Assembly: GCF_003323735.1 (NCBI RefSeq)
Contig: NZ_QOIM01000037.1
Location: 301,401 to 365,400, forward strand
Reading direction: 5' to 3'
DNA length: 64,000 bases
DNA from: Streptomyces reniochalinae
Lineage (GTDB): Bacteria; Actinomycetota; Actinomycetes; Streptomycetales; Streptomycetaceae
Under the pieces are notes generated by a model. It did no database searches, had not been told where the DNA came from, and saw nothing but the letters and a program-made list of their open reading frames with translations. Below are positions 42,456 to 51,619 of the stretch, one piece after another (positions within the stretch are counted from its first letter, which is position 1; the number at the start of each line of letters is the position of its first letter). Position numbers and translations under genes: made by a program.

Positions 42456-43658
42456 TCACCTTCCGCGCGGGCCGCCGGGTGTTCCCGGCGCCGCGTGCGC
42501 GCCCAGTGCCAGCCGTACCGCCTCCCGCGCGCTCGTGAAGGAGACCTCGCTGAGGACGCCGGGGGAGGCCACCTGGTCGCCCACCAGGTAGAGGCCGTCG
42601 CCGCGGTCGATGGCGGGGCGGTCGCGCCAGCACGTTCCCGGCGGGTCCACGGCGCCGGTCCGTCCGGCGGCGGTCGCTTCCGTCCGCTGGACGACGCGGT
42701 CGCGCCACCGCGCGAAGCCGAGGTCGAGCAGGTGCTCGCCGCGGCTCAGCGCGGCGGCGCGGGGCTCGTCGGGTGCCAGCGGGAACTGGGCCTGGATCAG
42801 GGACCGCCCGGCCGGCGCCAGTGACCGGTCGGCAGCCGTGAACCGCTCGATCCAGCCCGGCGCGTCCAGGTCCGAGAGGACGAACGCGTCGCCCCCGCGG
42901 GCCTCCAGCACCAGGTCCAGCAGGGCCGTCCGCCCGCTCGGCCAGCTCAGCGAGGGATCGCCCAGCAGTCCGCGGGCCGCCGCCAGGGAGGTGGCGAGCA
43001 CCACGGGTCCGCTCCGCCGTGCCTCGGCGAGCGCTCCGGCGTCGATACGCGCCCCCGTCTCGACGCGTACGCCCGACTCCCGCGCCCGCTGCGCCATCCG
43101 CGCCACCAGCGAGGCCCAGCCGCCGCGCGGATAGTGCGCCTCGGGCGGCAGCTTGGAGGCGCGCCGCATCCGCTCCTGCGTGAACGCGGCGGACAGCTCG
43201 CCGGGCGCGTGATGGAACGTGGCGACGGCGGCGAAGTTCGCGGCCGCCCGCGCCGTCTCCTCCCCGAGCTGTCCGGCCGCCCACGCCAGGTACGGCACCC
43301 CGACGGGGGCGTGACGCCTGCGCCGCAGCCGCACCAGGGACGGCGGCGGCATCCGGTGCAGGGCGCCGTCGTGGTGGTAGCGCATGCGCAGCCCCTCCCT
43401 CACCGGCACCCGCGCCATGGGCGGCAGCAGGCCGCGCCGGGCGAGCCAGCGCCAGTGCGGGCCGCCGTTGTAGAGCGCGTGCGGTCCCTCGTTGGTGCGG
43501 TAGGGGCCCTCGGCCGTACCCGCCCGCCCGCCGAGGCGGTGCCGCGCCTCGTACACCGTGACCTCGGCCCCGGCCTCCCGCGCGCACAGTGCGGCGGTCA
43601 GCCCGCCGAAACCACCGCCGACGACGGTCAGCCGCCCGCGATCCGCGACGTCACCCAT
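42456..43658 (-). CDS. FAD-dependent oxidoreductase (phytoene desaturase-like)
   Basis: 400 residues. N-terminal Rossmann motif LTVVGGGFGGLTAALCAREAGAEVTVYEARHRLGGRAGT and C-terminal FAD-contacting GDGLYLVGDQVASPGVLSEVSFTSAREAV. The two-domain layout is that of the amine-oxidase/phytoene-desaturase class; the substrate is unknown, and no carotenoid genes are nearby. ATG 43658 is the start; the region upstream contains a 9-bp tandem repeat. Confidence 0.8.
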   Translation of the reverse strand: MGDVADRGRLTVVGGGFGGLTAALCAREAGAEVTVYEARHRLGGRAGTAEGPYRTNEGPHALYNGGPHWRWLARRGLLPPMARVPVREGLRMRYHHDGALHRMPPPSLVRLRRRRHAPVGVPYLAWAAGQLGEETARAAANFAAVATFHHAPGELSAAFTQERMRRASKLPPEAHYPRGGWASLVARMAQRARESGVRVETGARIDAGALAEARRSGPVVLATSLAAARGLLGDPSLSWPSGRTALLDLVLEARGGDAFVLSDLDAPGWIERFTAADRSLAPAGRSLIQAQFPLAPDEPRAAALSRGEHLLDLGFARWRDRVVQRTEATAAGRTGAVDPPGTCWRDRPAIDRGDGLYLVGDQVASPGVLSEVSFTSAREAVRLALGAHAAPGTPGGPRGR

Positions 43659-43722
43659 CGGATACTCCTGCTCTCGACGGAGCCGGTCTTTGTCGCACCG
43701 GCCCGCTCACACCGTTCCCGCT

Positions 43723-43757
43723 CGTTCCGAGCGTTCCGAGCGTTCCGAGCGTTCCGA
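43723..43757. repeat. 9-bp tandem repeat
   Basis: CGTTCCGAG repeated three times plus a partial fourth, in the promoter gap between the oxidoreductase (minus) and the Fpg-type glycosylase (plus). Confidence 0.7.
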
Positions 43758-43886
43758 CGCACGAGGCCGCTTTGGATGTGACACGCCGCCGCTCCGCCGG
43801 TGCCAGGGCCGAGCCCGCGCGGGGCGCCGTCCGTCCTCCTAGGCTGGAGACCAGGACGCGTCGCCTATCAGCGAGGTGTGACAGCG

Positions 43887-44678
43887 ATGCCCGAGCTCCC
43901 CGACGTCGAAGGCTTCCGCAGGGTCCTGGCCGACTGCGCGCGGGGCCGGACGATCGAGCAGGTCGACGTACGGGACGCGGGGGTGCTCCACGGGGTCGGA
44001 GCGGGGCGGCTGAGCCACGACCTGGAGGGGCGCAGGTTCACCGAGCCCGAGCGGCACGGCAAGTGGCTGCTGGCCCACACCGGCGGGCCGACCCTCCAGT
44101 TCCACTTCGGCATGACCGGGCGGCTGGTGTGCGCACACGCCGGCGACGCCCCGCACGCACACGATCGTGTGCTGTTCACCCTCGCCGGCTCCCGGCAACT
44201 GCGCTACCGCGATCAGCGCAAGCTCAAGGGCCTGTGGCTCGCCGGCGACCCGGAGGCCGCCCGCCTCCTCGACGAGCAGGGACCCGACGCGCTCGCGGTC
44301 TCCCGCGCCGACTTCGACGCGGCGCTCACCGGACGCCGCGGCGGGCTGAAGGCCGCCCTGACCGACCAGTCGCTCCTCGCCGGCCTCGGCAACCTGCTGG
44401 CGGACGAGATCCTGTGGCAGGCCAGGCTGCACCCTTCCCGCTCCACCGGCTCCCTCACCGACGGCGAGCGCGCTGAGCTGTACCGCACGATGCGCCGGGT
44501 GCTCCGTACCTCGGTGCGTGCCGCGCAGGTGCCGCCGCGCGACGACTGGCTGACCGGCCACCGCGACGCTCCGGACCCGGGGGCGCCCTGCCCCCGCTGC
44601 GGCACGCGCCTGCGCTCGGGCCGCACGGCGGGACGTACGACGTACTGGTGCCCGCACTGCCAGCCGGCCCCGGACTGA
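43887..44678 (+). CDS. Fpg/Nei-family DNA glycosylase
   Basis: 263 residues. Begins PELPDVEGFRR with catalytic Pro2 and Glu3 (after Met removal), H2TH region LTDQSLLAGLGNLLADEILWQARLHPSR, and a C-terminal zinc finger CPRCGTRL..YWCPHC with the conserved Arg-containing loop. It excises oxidised bases (formamidopyrimidine or oxidised pyrimidines) by beta-elimination. ATG 43887 has GAGGTG upstream. Which of Fpg or Nei specificity applies is not clear. Confidence 0.88.
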   Translation: MPELPDVEGFRRVLADCARGRTIEQVDVRDAGVLHGVGAGRLSHDLEGRRFTEPERHGKWLLAHTGGPTLQFHFGMTGRLVCAHAGDAPHAHDRVLFTLAGSRQLRYRDQRKLKGLWLAGDPEAARLLDEQGPDALAVSRADFDAALTGRRGGLKAALTDQSLLAGLGNLLADEILWQARLHPSRSTGSLTDGERAELYRTMRRVLRTSVRAAQVPPRDDWLTGHRDAPDPGAPCPRCGTRLRSGRTAGRTTYWCPHCQPAPD

Positions 44679-44790
44679 ACCGGTCCGGGTCCGGGTCCGG
44701 GGCCGGGTTCGGTCCGGACCGGGGCGCGTGTGCGTGCGCCGGGAGGGTTCACCGTGCCTCGGCAGACAGCGCTCGTCCCCTCCCCCATTC

Positions 44791-44810
44791 GTATAGGTGT
44801 ACAATACAAA
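44791..44810 (+). promoter_or_regulatory. AT-rich promoter island of the FUSC gene
   Basis: GTATAGGTGTACAATACAAA is strikingly AT-rich for this genome. TACAAT (44800-44805) is a good -10 box, and GTAT/ATAC ends make a partial palindrome around GTGTAC, similar to GntR-type sites (GTxTAxAC, 7 of 8). A leader of about 70 nt follows. Confidence 0.4.
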
Positions 44811-44881
44811 TAGATCGTCGTCGCGGCAGCCCACAGCAGCGGGAACGGGACGGCCGACGAGAACGGAGGATGTGACCCGGA

Positions 44882-47230
44882 TTGGCCTGGACGGCATCGC
44901 TCGCACACACCGTACGCAAGGGCTTCCACACGGAACGGGTCTTCGCCGACCCCTGGGCCATCGGCCGCGCCGTACTCGCCGTCGCCATCGGAGCCGCACT
45001 CGGCTGGGCGCGCGACGACCTCCTCGCCACCACGATGATGAGCGTCGGCGCCTTCATCTGCGGCATCGGCACCCTCCTCGCCCCCCTGCGGCACCGCCTC
45101 GTCAACGCCGTGGTGATGGCGGTCGCCTTCAGCGGCGCCACGACGCTGGGAGTCTTCCTCCAGCCGGCCGGCTGGTACTTCCTCATCGCCCTGGCCGTCG
45201 CCGCCTTCCTCGCCGGCCTGTGGCGAGCCCTGGGCGCCGCACCCGGAATCCGCGCCTGCCTCGTCGTCATCGGCATGCTGATCACCGCCGACGTCTCGCC
45301 CGGCATCGACGCGGGCCTGGAGATGGTCGAGTGGATCGCCGCGGGATCAGGACTCGTCGTCCTCGTCCAGCTGCTGCCGCCGTACGGCCGCCGCCACGCG
45401 GCGCAGCGCCGCAAGCTGGCCGACGTGTACGCGTCGCTGGCCGACTACGCCCGCCGCGAGGGCGCCGCCGCCGGCCACGAGGGCGCCGCTGCGAGCGTCT
45501 CCCCTGCCCCCTTCTCCGCCGCCCGCACGGCACTCGGCCTCCTCCCGCCGTACGCCCGCCCCGCCGCCGCACCGCTGTTCGGGCTGCTCGGCGAGGCCGA
45601 ACGCGTCCGCCGCGCCCTGTACGCGGCCCAAGGCGCCCGCGACGTGCCCTACGACGCCCTGGCCGACACTCTCGACGGGCTCGCCGGCACGATCGCCACC
45701 GGCCGGCGCCCCCGGTCAGCGGCGGCGGCCCCTGCCGTCCCCGGTCCTTCCGCCCTCCACGACTGGCAGGGCCCGCTCGCCGACACCCTGCGCGCCCGCC
45801 TCGCGGAAGCCCGACGGCTGGCCGTCCTCGCGGTGACGGACGCGTCAGGCGGCGCCGCCCAGCCGGACCCGGCGGCCGTCGCTCCGCGCGCTGCGGCGGA
45901 CCCGTACGACAGCGGTCCGGCCCCGGTCGCGGCAACGGCCCGGGTACCGGTCCCGGCCTCTGCCCCGGCCTCCGCCTCCGCGGCACCGCACGAGGAGATC
46001 CCCGCCCTCTACCGGCCCGAGGGGCTGACGCGGGGCGGGCTCCGCCGCCTCACGGCGGAACTCAGCCCCCGGCTCACGGGGGCGCCGCTGCTGCGGCACG
46101 CCCTCCGGGTCGGCATCGGCACCACCGTCGGAGAGGCGGCGGGCCGCGCCCTCGGCGACTTTTGGGGACACGGCCTGCCCGCGCACGGATTCTGGGCGGC
46201 GCTGACGACGATGCTCGTCCTCTTCCCCGACTACCAGCACACGTTCGCGCGCGGCTGGAGCCGCCCCGTCGGCTCCATCGCGGGAGGGTTCCTCGCCTGG
46301 GGACTGCTCCAGTTCTCCTGGTCGCACGGCGCGCTCGCGCTCGCCACCGTCGCCTTCGCCGCCGTGACCTTCGTCGTCCTGCGTACGGGCCAGCACATGC
46401 TGAACCTCGTCCTGACGGCGTGGATCGTCTTCCTCCTGCACCAGATGGGGACGGCGCAGAACCTGGTGGCGTGGGGGCGCCCGGCCGACACCGTGCTCGG
46501 CGCGGTCATCGCCCTGGTGATCTTCCTGCTGCTGCCCACCTGGCACCACCACCGCATCCCCGACCTGCTCGCGCGCTGGCTGCGGACGCAACAACGCCTG
46601 CTGCCCGTCCTGCTGACCGGCTACACGGACGCCGCCGCCACCGACCGGGCCGCACTGGAGCAACTGCGCGGCGCCGCCCGGCGCGCCCGCGAGGAGCTGG
46701 AGTCCGCCATCGGCCACCTGCCCCACGAGCCGCGCGGCCACCGGGCACGCTGGAGCGCCGCCGAGCTGACCCGCGTCACCTCGTCCGTCTTCGCCGTGAC
46801 CCGCTGCACCGCACTGCTGACCGAACACCTGCCGGCGGACAGCACCGAAGCCGTCCCCGAACTCGCCGAGTTCGCCACCCCGCTGCACGGCCACCTCGCC
46901 GCCCTGGAGGCGCTGGCGGCGAACGGAGAGGCCGTACGCCCCGGACAGCTGCGCGCGCTGTTCACCGAACTGTCCGCGAAGAGCGGACTCGCCTGGGTGG
47001 TCGACCGCGCCGACCCCGGCACCGTCTCCACGCCCCGGGCCAGGGCGCTCGCCACCTGCCTGCGCACGGTCCTCGCCCTGGAGACCCTCACCGCGGACCT
47101 CACACCGCCCAGCGGCCCCGAACGCGATCCCCGGAGCGACGTGCGTCGCCCCGGGGGACACGCAGGCCGCCCCAGGAGCCCCGGGGGCCGCGCCCGCCAC
47201 GCACGTCACGCGGCGCACGCCCCCGCGTGA
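44882..47230 (+). CDS. FUSC-family membrane protein (aromatic acid exporter-like)
   Basis: 782 residues. Two membrane blocks: residues about 25-165 and about 425-570 (GFWAALTTMLVLFPDYQHTFARGWSRPVGSIAGGFLAWGLLQ), separated and followed by cytoplasmic helical regions, as in fusaric-acid/aromatic-acid efflux proteins (YccS/YhfK-like). The only start giving a complete first helix is TTG 44882, 11 bases after GGAGGA; no in-frame ATG or GTG occurs before the first membrane block. The C-terminal 50 residues are Arg/Pro-rich. The operator-like promoter suggests ligand control. Confidence 0.82.
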   Translation: MAWTASLAHTVRKGFHTERVFADPWAIGRAVLAVAIGAALGWARDDLLATTMMSVGAFICGIGTLLAPLRHRLVNAVVMAVAFSGATTLGVFLQPAGWYFLIALAVAAFLAGLWRALGAAPGIRACLVVIGMLITADVSPGIDAGLEMVEWIAAGSGLVVLVQLLPPYGRRHAAQRRKLADVYASLADYARREGAAAGHEGAAASVSPAPFSAARTALGLLPPYARPAAAPLFGLLGEAERVRRALYAAQGARDVPYDALADTLDGLAGTIATGRRPRSAAAAPAVPGPSALHDWQGPLADTLRARLAEARRLAVLAVTDASGGAAQPDPAAVAPRAAADPYDSGPAPVAATARVPVPASAPASASAAPHEEIPALYRPEGLTRGGLRRLTAELSPRLTGAPLLRHALRVGIGTTVGEAAGRALGDFWGHGLPAHGFWAALTTMLVLFPDYQHTFARGWSRPVGSIAGGFLAWGLLQFSWSHGALALATVAFAAVTFVVLRTGQHMLNLVLTAWIVFLLHQMGTAQNLVAWGRPADTVLGAVIALVIFLLLPTWHHHRIPDLLARWLRTQQRLLPVLLTGYTDAAATDRAALEQLRGAARRAREELESAIGHLPHEPRGHRARWSAAELTRVTSSVFAVTRCTALLTEHLPADSTEAVPELAEFATPLHGHLAALEALAANGEAVRPGQLRALFTELSAKSGLAWVVDRADPGTVSTPRARALATCLRTVLALETLTADLTPPSGPERDPRSDVRRPGGHAGRPRSPGGRARHARHAAHAPA

Positions 47231-47247
47231 GCCCCTCCCTTCACTCT

Positions 47248-47292
47248 GACCGCTCGTGGGCGCCCCGCTCTCTCCGACCGCTAGTGGGCGCC
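47248..47292. repeat. 17-bp direct repeat over the DUF72 gene stop
   Basis: GACCGCT-N-GTGGGCGCC at 47248-47264 and 47276-47292 (period 28). The second copy holds the minus-strand TAG stop; the outer copy differs by the one base that makes it a stop. Confidence 0.65.
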
Positions 47293-48177
47293 GCCGCCCG
47301 GCAGTGCGGTGGACGCTGTCGGTGGCGGGCCGGCAGACCCGAGCAACCGCGCCATGGTCTCGGCGTCCCGCACCGCCGCGTCACCGCAGCAGTTGTTGAA
47401 CAGGACGTGGACCTGCCCCGCCCGTTCGGCGAGCCCGCGCAACCGGGGCAGCCACGCCGCGAGTTCGCCCTCGCTGTACGCGTACCGGAAGCGCTCCTCC
47501 TTGCTCCCGGTGCCCCAGGCGGCGCTGCGCCCGTGGAACCGTACGACGGACAGCCGGGACGAGGTGACGCTCGCCGTAGGCGGCACCGAGGACGGCAGCC
47601 TCTGGTTCATGTCGACCGCGACGGCGGTCATGCCGTACCGCTCCAGCAGCGCGGCCGTGGCGTCCGACCGCCCCCCGTGCCACCACGCGGGTTGCCGGAA
47701 CTCGACGGCGACGGGCCAGCCCTCCGTCCGCCGGGCGGTCGCCGCCAGCACCGCCTCGGCCCGCTCCCCTGGCCGGAACCACGGCGGAAACTGGAACAGC
47801 ACACTCCCCAGCCGCTCCGCCCGCCGCAAGGGCGCGATCCCGGCGGCGAACCGCGCCCACACCTCGTCCAGCACCCCCGGGTCGCGCGCCTCGGCCGGCA
47901 GCCCGTCCGGCATCACCGCACTCCGCGTGGGGTGCCCGGTGAGCAGCGAGAACGCCTTCACGTCGAACACGAACCCGTCCGGTGTCCGCTCCGCCCACAA
48001 CCGGCTGTTCCGCTCCCGGGGAAGCGCGTAGTAGGTGGTGTCGACCTCGACGACCGGAAACCGCTCGGCGTAGTACCGCAACCGCCCCTCGGCGTCCCTC
48101 CGCCCCGGCGGATACCAGCCACTCGCGACCAGTCCGCGATCGGCCCACGAGCACGCGCCCACCAGGATGTCGCCCAT
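47281..48177 (-). CDS. DUF72 (YecE-like) TIM-barrel protein
   Basis: 298 residues. Begins GDILVGACSWADRGLVASGWYP, then YYAERFPVVEVDTTYYALPRERNSRLWAERTPDGFVFDVKAFSLLTGH, LGSVLFQFPPWF, WPVAVEFRQPAWW and HVLFNNCCGDAAVRDAETMARLL, the conserved series of DUF72. The family has a TIM barrel and no established activity. ATG 48177 is the first Met before the conserved start; its ribosome site is weak (GGCGGC). The 324-bp gap upstream carries GGCGGGGACGG-type simple repeats and no visible gene. Confidence 0.82.
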   Translation of the reverse strand: MGDILVGACSWADRGLVASGWYPPGRRDAEGRLRYYAERFPVVEVDTTYYALPRERNSRLWAERTPDGFVFDVKAFSLLTGHPTRSAVMPDGLPAEARDPGVLDEVWARFAAGIAPLRRAERLGSVLFQFPPWFRPGERAEAVLAATARRTEGWPVAVEFRQPAWWHGGRSDATAALLERYGMTAVAVDMNQRLPSSVPPTASVTSSRLSVVRFHGRSAAWGTGSKEERFRYAYSEGELAAWLPRLRGLAERAGQVHVLFNNCCGDAAVRDAETMARLLGSAGPPPTASTALPGGGAH

Positions 48178-48501
48178 GCCGCCGCCGGTTACCCACCCAT
48201 CTGCCGGGCAGACCCGCCGCAGCGGTCCCGATCCCGTGGAGGCGCTGACGACGCCGCAGCGAGGAAAGCGGGGACGGCGGGGAACGGCGGGGACGGCGAG
48301 GACGGAGAAGCCGGGCCGCCGCCGTGACGCTACGTTGATTGCGGTGCCTTGCGGCAGCGCGACGGCAGACAGCACTGTGAACGCACCACCCCGGACAACG
48401 GGACGGACGGACACACCGAACGGCTTCCGACGCGGCATGACCACCGCGCGCGTGTCGCGACAGCTCGCGATGGTCGCGGTCGCTGTCGAAGGAGGTCGCC
48501 G

Positions 48502-48789
48502 ATGTGCCCAGCCCCGCAGCCGGACAGCCGCGACGCGGACACGGAACGGCACGGGCGCGCCGCAGTACGCAGCCGCACCCGGACCGTCGAGCCCGTTGAC
48601 TCCACGTCACCGGCAGGCAGGTGGTACCTGCGGGAGAACACCTCGTGGGGGTCGGGGTTGCGCGTCGCGTTCGGGATCCTGGACGCGCTCGCCACCCTGA
48701 CGCAGAACGAGGCCCTCGCCTTGGTGGCGAGGGCTCTGCGCGCAGTGGTGTCTTCGATCGTCGACGCCGGACAGCACAGGCGATCGTGA
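48502..48789 (+). CDS. Hypothetical 95-residue protein
   Basis: The start is fixed by AAGGAGGT (48489-48496) five bases before ATG 48502. The first 45 residues are polar and Arg-rich; the second half (LRVAFGILDALATLTQNEALALVARALRAVVSSIVDA) is a long amphipathic helix. No family is recognised. The zinc-type response regulator gene lies 158 bp downstream. Confidence 0.55.
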   Translation: MCPAPQPDSRDADTERHGRAAVRSRTRTVEPVDSTSPAGRWYLRENTSWGSGLRVAFGILDALATLTQNEALALVARALRAVVSSIVDAGQHRRS

Positions 48790-48947
48790 GACCCGAGGCC
48801 CGGCCGTCGGGAGGCGGTCGGGCCGCACGCCTCAAGGAAACTCCATACACGGGCAAGAGCCAAGAGGCGCCAACTTTTCCGCACCCGTCCGGCGGCACGA
48901 AACCGAGTTGCGTGCCGGGCGGCGGAAGCCGAGGAGGAAGACCGCAC

Positions 48948-50339
48948 GTGGACGCTGCCGCGGCCCGATGCCACGCGTGTGGAACCGTGCTGCCCGCACC
49001 CGCCAGGGTGGGACGGCCCCGCCGCTACTGCTCCGACACGTGCCGCTCAGCCGCCCGCCGCACGCGGCGCCGCGTACGGGAAGCGGGCGCCGCCGCGTTC
49101 GCCGGGCCGTGCGCGACGCACGTCGCCGGCCACTCCTGCGGCCGCACGGCCCGCTTCGTCATCGTGCTGAACCGCCGCGAGACCCGGCTGTGCGACCCGT
49201 GCTACCAGGCGGCGCTCGACTTCCTGATCGGCCAGGGGGTCACCGCCCGCGACGTCGACACGATCCGGTTGACGGACGCGACGCCGTCCGCCGACGCGCT
49301 CCGGTCGAACGACGCGAACACCACCCCGTCACCCGCGGCTTCCGCCCTGCCCGCCCTCCCGCCCGGCTCCGTTCCCGCGGCCGTGCGCGCCGTCCCGGGC
49401 GGCGGCCCGCGCCGCCGCCCGCGCGCACTGCTGATCGAGGACGACGAAGCCCTCGTCGCGGCGCTGGAGGCGGCGCTGTCCCGCAGCGGCGGCTACCAGG
49501 TCAGTCACGCGTACGACGGCTCCACCGGCCTCCGGGAGGCGTACGCCCGACGCCCGGACATCGTCCTGCTCGACATCATGCTGCCGGGCATCGACGGCAT
49601 CGAAGTGCTACGGCGCCTGCGCAGCGTCAGCGACATCCCGGTGATCTTCCTGACCGCGCGCGGCGACGACCAGGACCTCGTCATCGGACTCGCCGCCGGC
49701 GCGGACGACTACGTCGTCAAGCCGTGCAGCCCCAGGGAACTTTTGGCACGCATGGCGCGGGTACTGCGCCGACACGGCGAAACGGCGCACGAGCCGGCCG
49801 TCTGGGAAGACGGCCTGCTCCGGCTCGACTCCCTCAGCCTGGAAGCCCACGTCGTCGGCCAACCGCTGGAACTGACCCCCATCGAGTTCCGCCTGCTGGA
49901 CCTGCTGGTACGCAACGCCGGCGCGGTCCAGCCCTTCGGGCGCCTGCTGGCCGCGGCGTGGAACGACCCCGAAGCAGCCGCCTTCTCGCGGGTGAAGTTC
50001 GCCGTCTCGCGGCTGCGCCGCAAACTGGACGCCACACCGCTGGGCGGCGACGCCATCGTCTCGGCCCGCGGCATCGGCTACTTCTACCGCTCCCCGTCCG
50101 CCCCCCGGCCACCTGCCGACACCGAGACCCCCCGCGAGGGCCACGGCCACGCCGGCCGCATCCTCGACATCCTCAACGAACGCGAACGCGAACGCGAACG
50201 CGAAGGCGGAGGCGGGAGCGAGCGCGAAGGCGGCCTTGACCGCCGGCGCGGAGGTGCAGGCGGAGGCGAGCGCGACGGCGGGAGCGGGCGCGAAGGCGGA
50301 AGCGGTGGCGAAAGCGGTAGCGGTGGCGCCCGCGCCTGA
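48948..50339 (+). CDS. Cys-rich cluster-OmpR response regulator fusion
   Basis: 463 residues. The N-terminus carries two Cys-rich groups: Cys8-Cys11 with Cys28-Cys32 (CHACG, RRYCSDTCRSAARR) and Cys55/His58/His62/Cys64 with Cys82-Cys85 (CDPC). A Pro/Ala linker (about 110-158) leads to a complete receiver (Asp165, Asp166, phospho-acceptor Asp209, Thr236, Lys258) and an OmpR/PhoB winged helix (about 290-385; LTPIEFRLLDLLVRNAG, VSRLRRKLD, SARGIGYFYR). The tail of about 80 residues is a Glu/Arg/Gly repeat coded by CGAACG hexamers. GTG 48948 has GAGGAGG ten bases before it. No kinase is adjacent. Confidence 0.78.
   Translation: MDAAAARCHACGTVLPAPARVGRPRRYCSDTCRSAARRTRRRVREAGAAAFAGPCATHVAGHSCGRTARFVIVLNRRETRLCDPCYQAALDFLIGQGVTARDVDTIRLTDATPSADALRSNDANTTPSPAASALPALPPGSVPAAVRAVPGGGPRRRPRALLIEDDEALVAALEAALSRSGGYQVSHAYDGSTGLREAYARRPDIVLLDIMLPGIDGIEVLRRLRSVSDIPVIFLTARGDDQDLVIGLAAGADDYVVKPCSPRELLARMARVLRRHGETAHEPAVWEDGLLRLDSLSLEAHVVGQPLELTPIEFRLLDLLVRNAGAVQPFGRLLAAAWNDPEAAAFSRVKFAVSRLRRKLDATPLGGDAIVSARGIGYFYRSPSAPRPPADTETPREGHGHAGRILDILNEREREREREGGGGSEREGGLDRRRGGAGGGERDGGSGREGGSGGESGSGGARA
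50177..50200. repeat. CGAACG hexamer repeat
   Basis: Four perfect CGAACG units, followed by CGAAGG and degenerate copies, coding for alternating Glu-Arg in the response regulator tail. Confidence 0.75.
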
Positions 50340-50504
50340 AGGCGGCGAGCGGAGCCCGCTGCCCGCCGCTGCGGATCGGGCGCGCCCCGAGCTGTCCACC
50401 GCCTGGCGGATGGTCACAGAAAAGTCACTTCTCTCGCACGTCTCTCACATTTCCTTTCCCCGAGCACTACGGTCACTTCACCCAAAACGCTCTGGGGGGA
50501 TGTC

Positions 50505-51035
50505 ATGAACAATCCGCACACGGCACCGATACCGCCGATACCGCCGGCTCCACGCCCACCCGGCACACCGGACAGCCGCCCGCTCCGCAAGCGCGCACTC
50601 GTGTGGGTCGTGGGCTCGGCACTCTTCCTCGGAGGCGTGGCCATCGGCTCCGCCGGGGCCGAGGGGCAACAAACCACCGCGCACACGGCCGAGCCCGCAG
50701 CGACGATCACCGCGACCACCACGGCCAAGCCCAAGCCGCAGCCCCGTCCGACCGTCACCAAGACCGTCGAGGCGAAACCGGAACCCGCCCCTACGGTCAC
50801 CGCCACCAAGACCGCCACCGCTCCCGCCGCCGACCCGGGGAGCGGCAGCGGTGGCGGCAGCAGCAGTCAGGACAGCGCCGACAGCAGCTGCACCATCACC
50901 TCGAACTCGGGCAACTGCTACGCAGCAGGCCAGTTCTGCCGCAACAGCGACCACGGAGCCACGACGTCCACCGCGAGCGGCCGTTCCATCAAGTGCGCCT
51001 ACAGCTCGAACGCCTGGCGCTGGACGTACAGCTGA
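50505..51035 (+). CDS. Anchored extracellular Cys-domain protein
   Basis: 176 residues. Pro-rich cytoplasmic N-terminus, one transmembrane anchor (about 30-50, LVWVVGSALFLGGVAIGSA), a Thr/Pro/Lys-rich stalk (TATTTAKPKPQPRPTVTKTV), and a compact C-terminal domain with four cysteines (CTITSNSGNCYAAGQFCRN, IKCAYSSNAWRWTY). That terminal motif recurs in small secreted Streptomyces proteins of unknown function. ATG 50505 follows GGGGGG. It is a single gene. Confidence 0.7.
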   Translation: MNNPHTAPIPPIPPAPRPPGTPDSRPLRKRALVWVVGSALFLGGVAIGSAGAEGQQTTAHTAEPAATITATTTAKPKPQPRPTVTKTVEAKPEPAPTVTATKTATAPAADPGSGSGGGSSSQDSADSSCTITSNSGNCYAAGQFCRNSDHGATTSTASGRSIKCAYSSNAWRWTYS

Positions 51036-51194
51036 CACGACGCCCCACGCCGGCATGGGCTTCCGCTCTTCGGGCCGTCCGACGCGTTGGCACGCCGTCC
51101 CCCGCCGGCCACCAGAGCCGACCGCGTTCCGCGCGACTCGCGGCGGCGTGTCCGAAGCCTTCCCGGGGGCAGACGTCAAGTGAGGGGAGGCGTG

Positions 51195-51401
51195 ATGGAC
51201 GGCGAGAGGGATCCGCACGAACGGCTGCGGCTGGGGCTCTGCTTCGGGGGCGCCACCACCGCGTTCACCGTCATCGGCGCGCTGCTCTCCCTGCTCGGGG
51301 CACCGGCTGTCGTGGTGTGGCCCCTAGCCTCCGGCGCCGGCGTCTGGGGCTACCGGAGTGGCGGAGAACTCATGCGCCGCTTCGACGGCCGGTGCCGGTA
51401 G
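51195..51401 (+). CDS. Small two-helix membrane protein
   Basis: 68 residues. Polar N-terminus (MDGERDPHERLR), two hydrophobic helices (LCFGGATTAFTVIGALLSLLG and AVVVWPLASGAGVWG) and a basic end. ATG 51195 has GAGGGGAGG five bases upstream. No family recognised. Its stop codon is inside an 18-bp direct repeat. Confidence 0.55.
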   Translation: MDGERDPHERLRLGLCFGGATTAFTVIGALLSLLGAPAVVVWPLASGAGVWGYRSGGELMRRFDGRCR

Positions 51402-51446
51402 TCGTCCATGCACGTCCTGCAAGACGGCTGCCGGTAGTCGTCCATG
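51393..51446. repeat. 18-bp direct repeat over a stop codon
   Basis: TGCCGGTAGTCGTCCATG at 51393-51410 and 51429-51446 (period 36). The first copy contains the TAG stop of the small membrane protein. The rest of the gap to 51619 shows no other feature. Confidence 0.75.
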
Positions 51447-51619
51447 AGTGTCCCGCGCGGTGGTCTCTCCCGGCGACACCGTGGAGAGGCCGGAAGGCGA
51501 TCCGTGTCCCCGCGCCCGCAGGCCGCCCGGCAAGTCGTCAGCGCCCGGGAAGCCGACCTCGCCCTCCGCGACGAAACCGCCCGCCCCCGCAGAGGCCGCC
51601 GCCACACGGGCGTCGGGTA

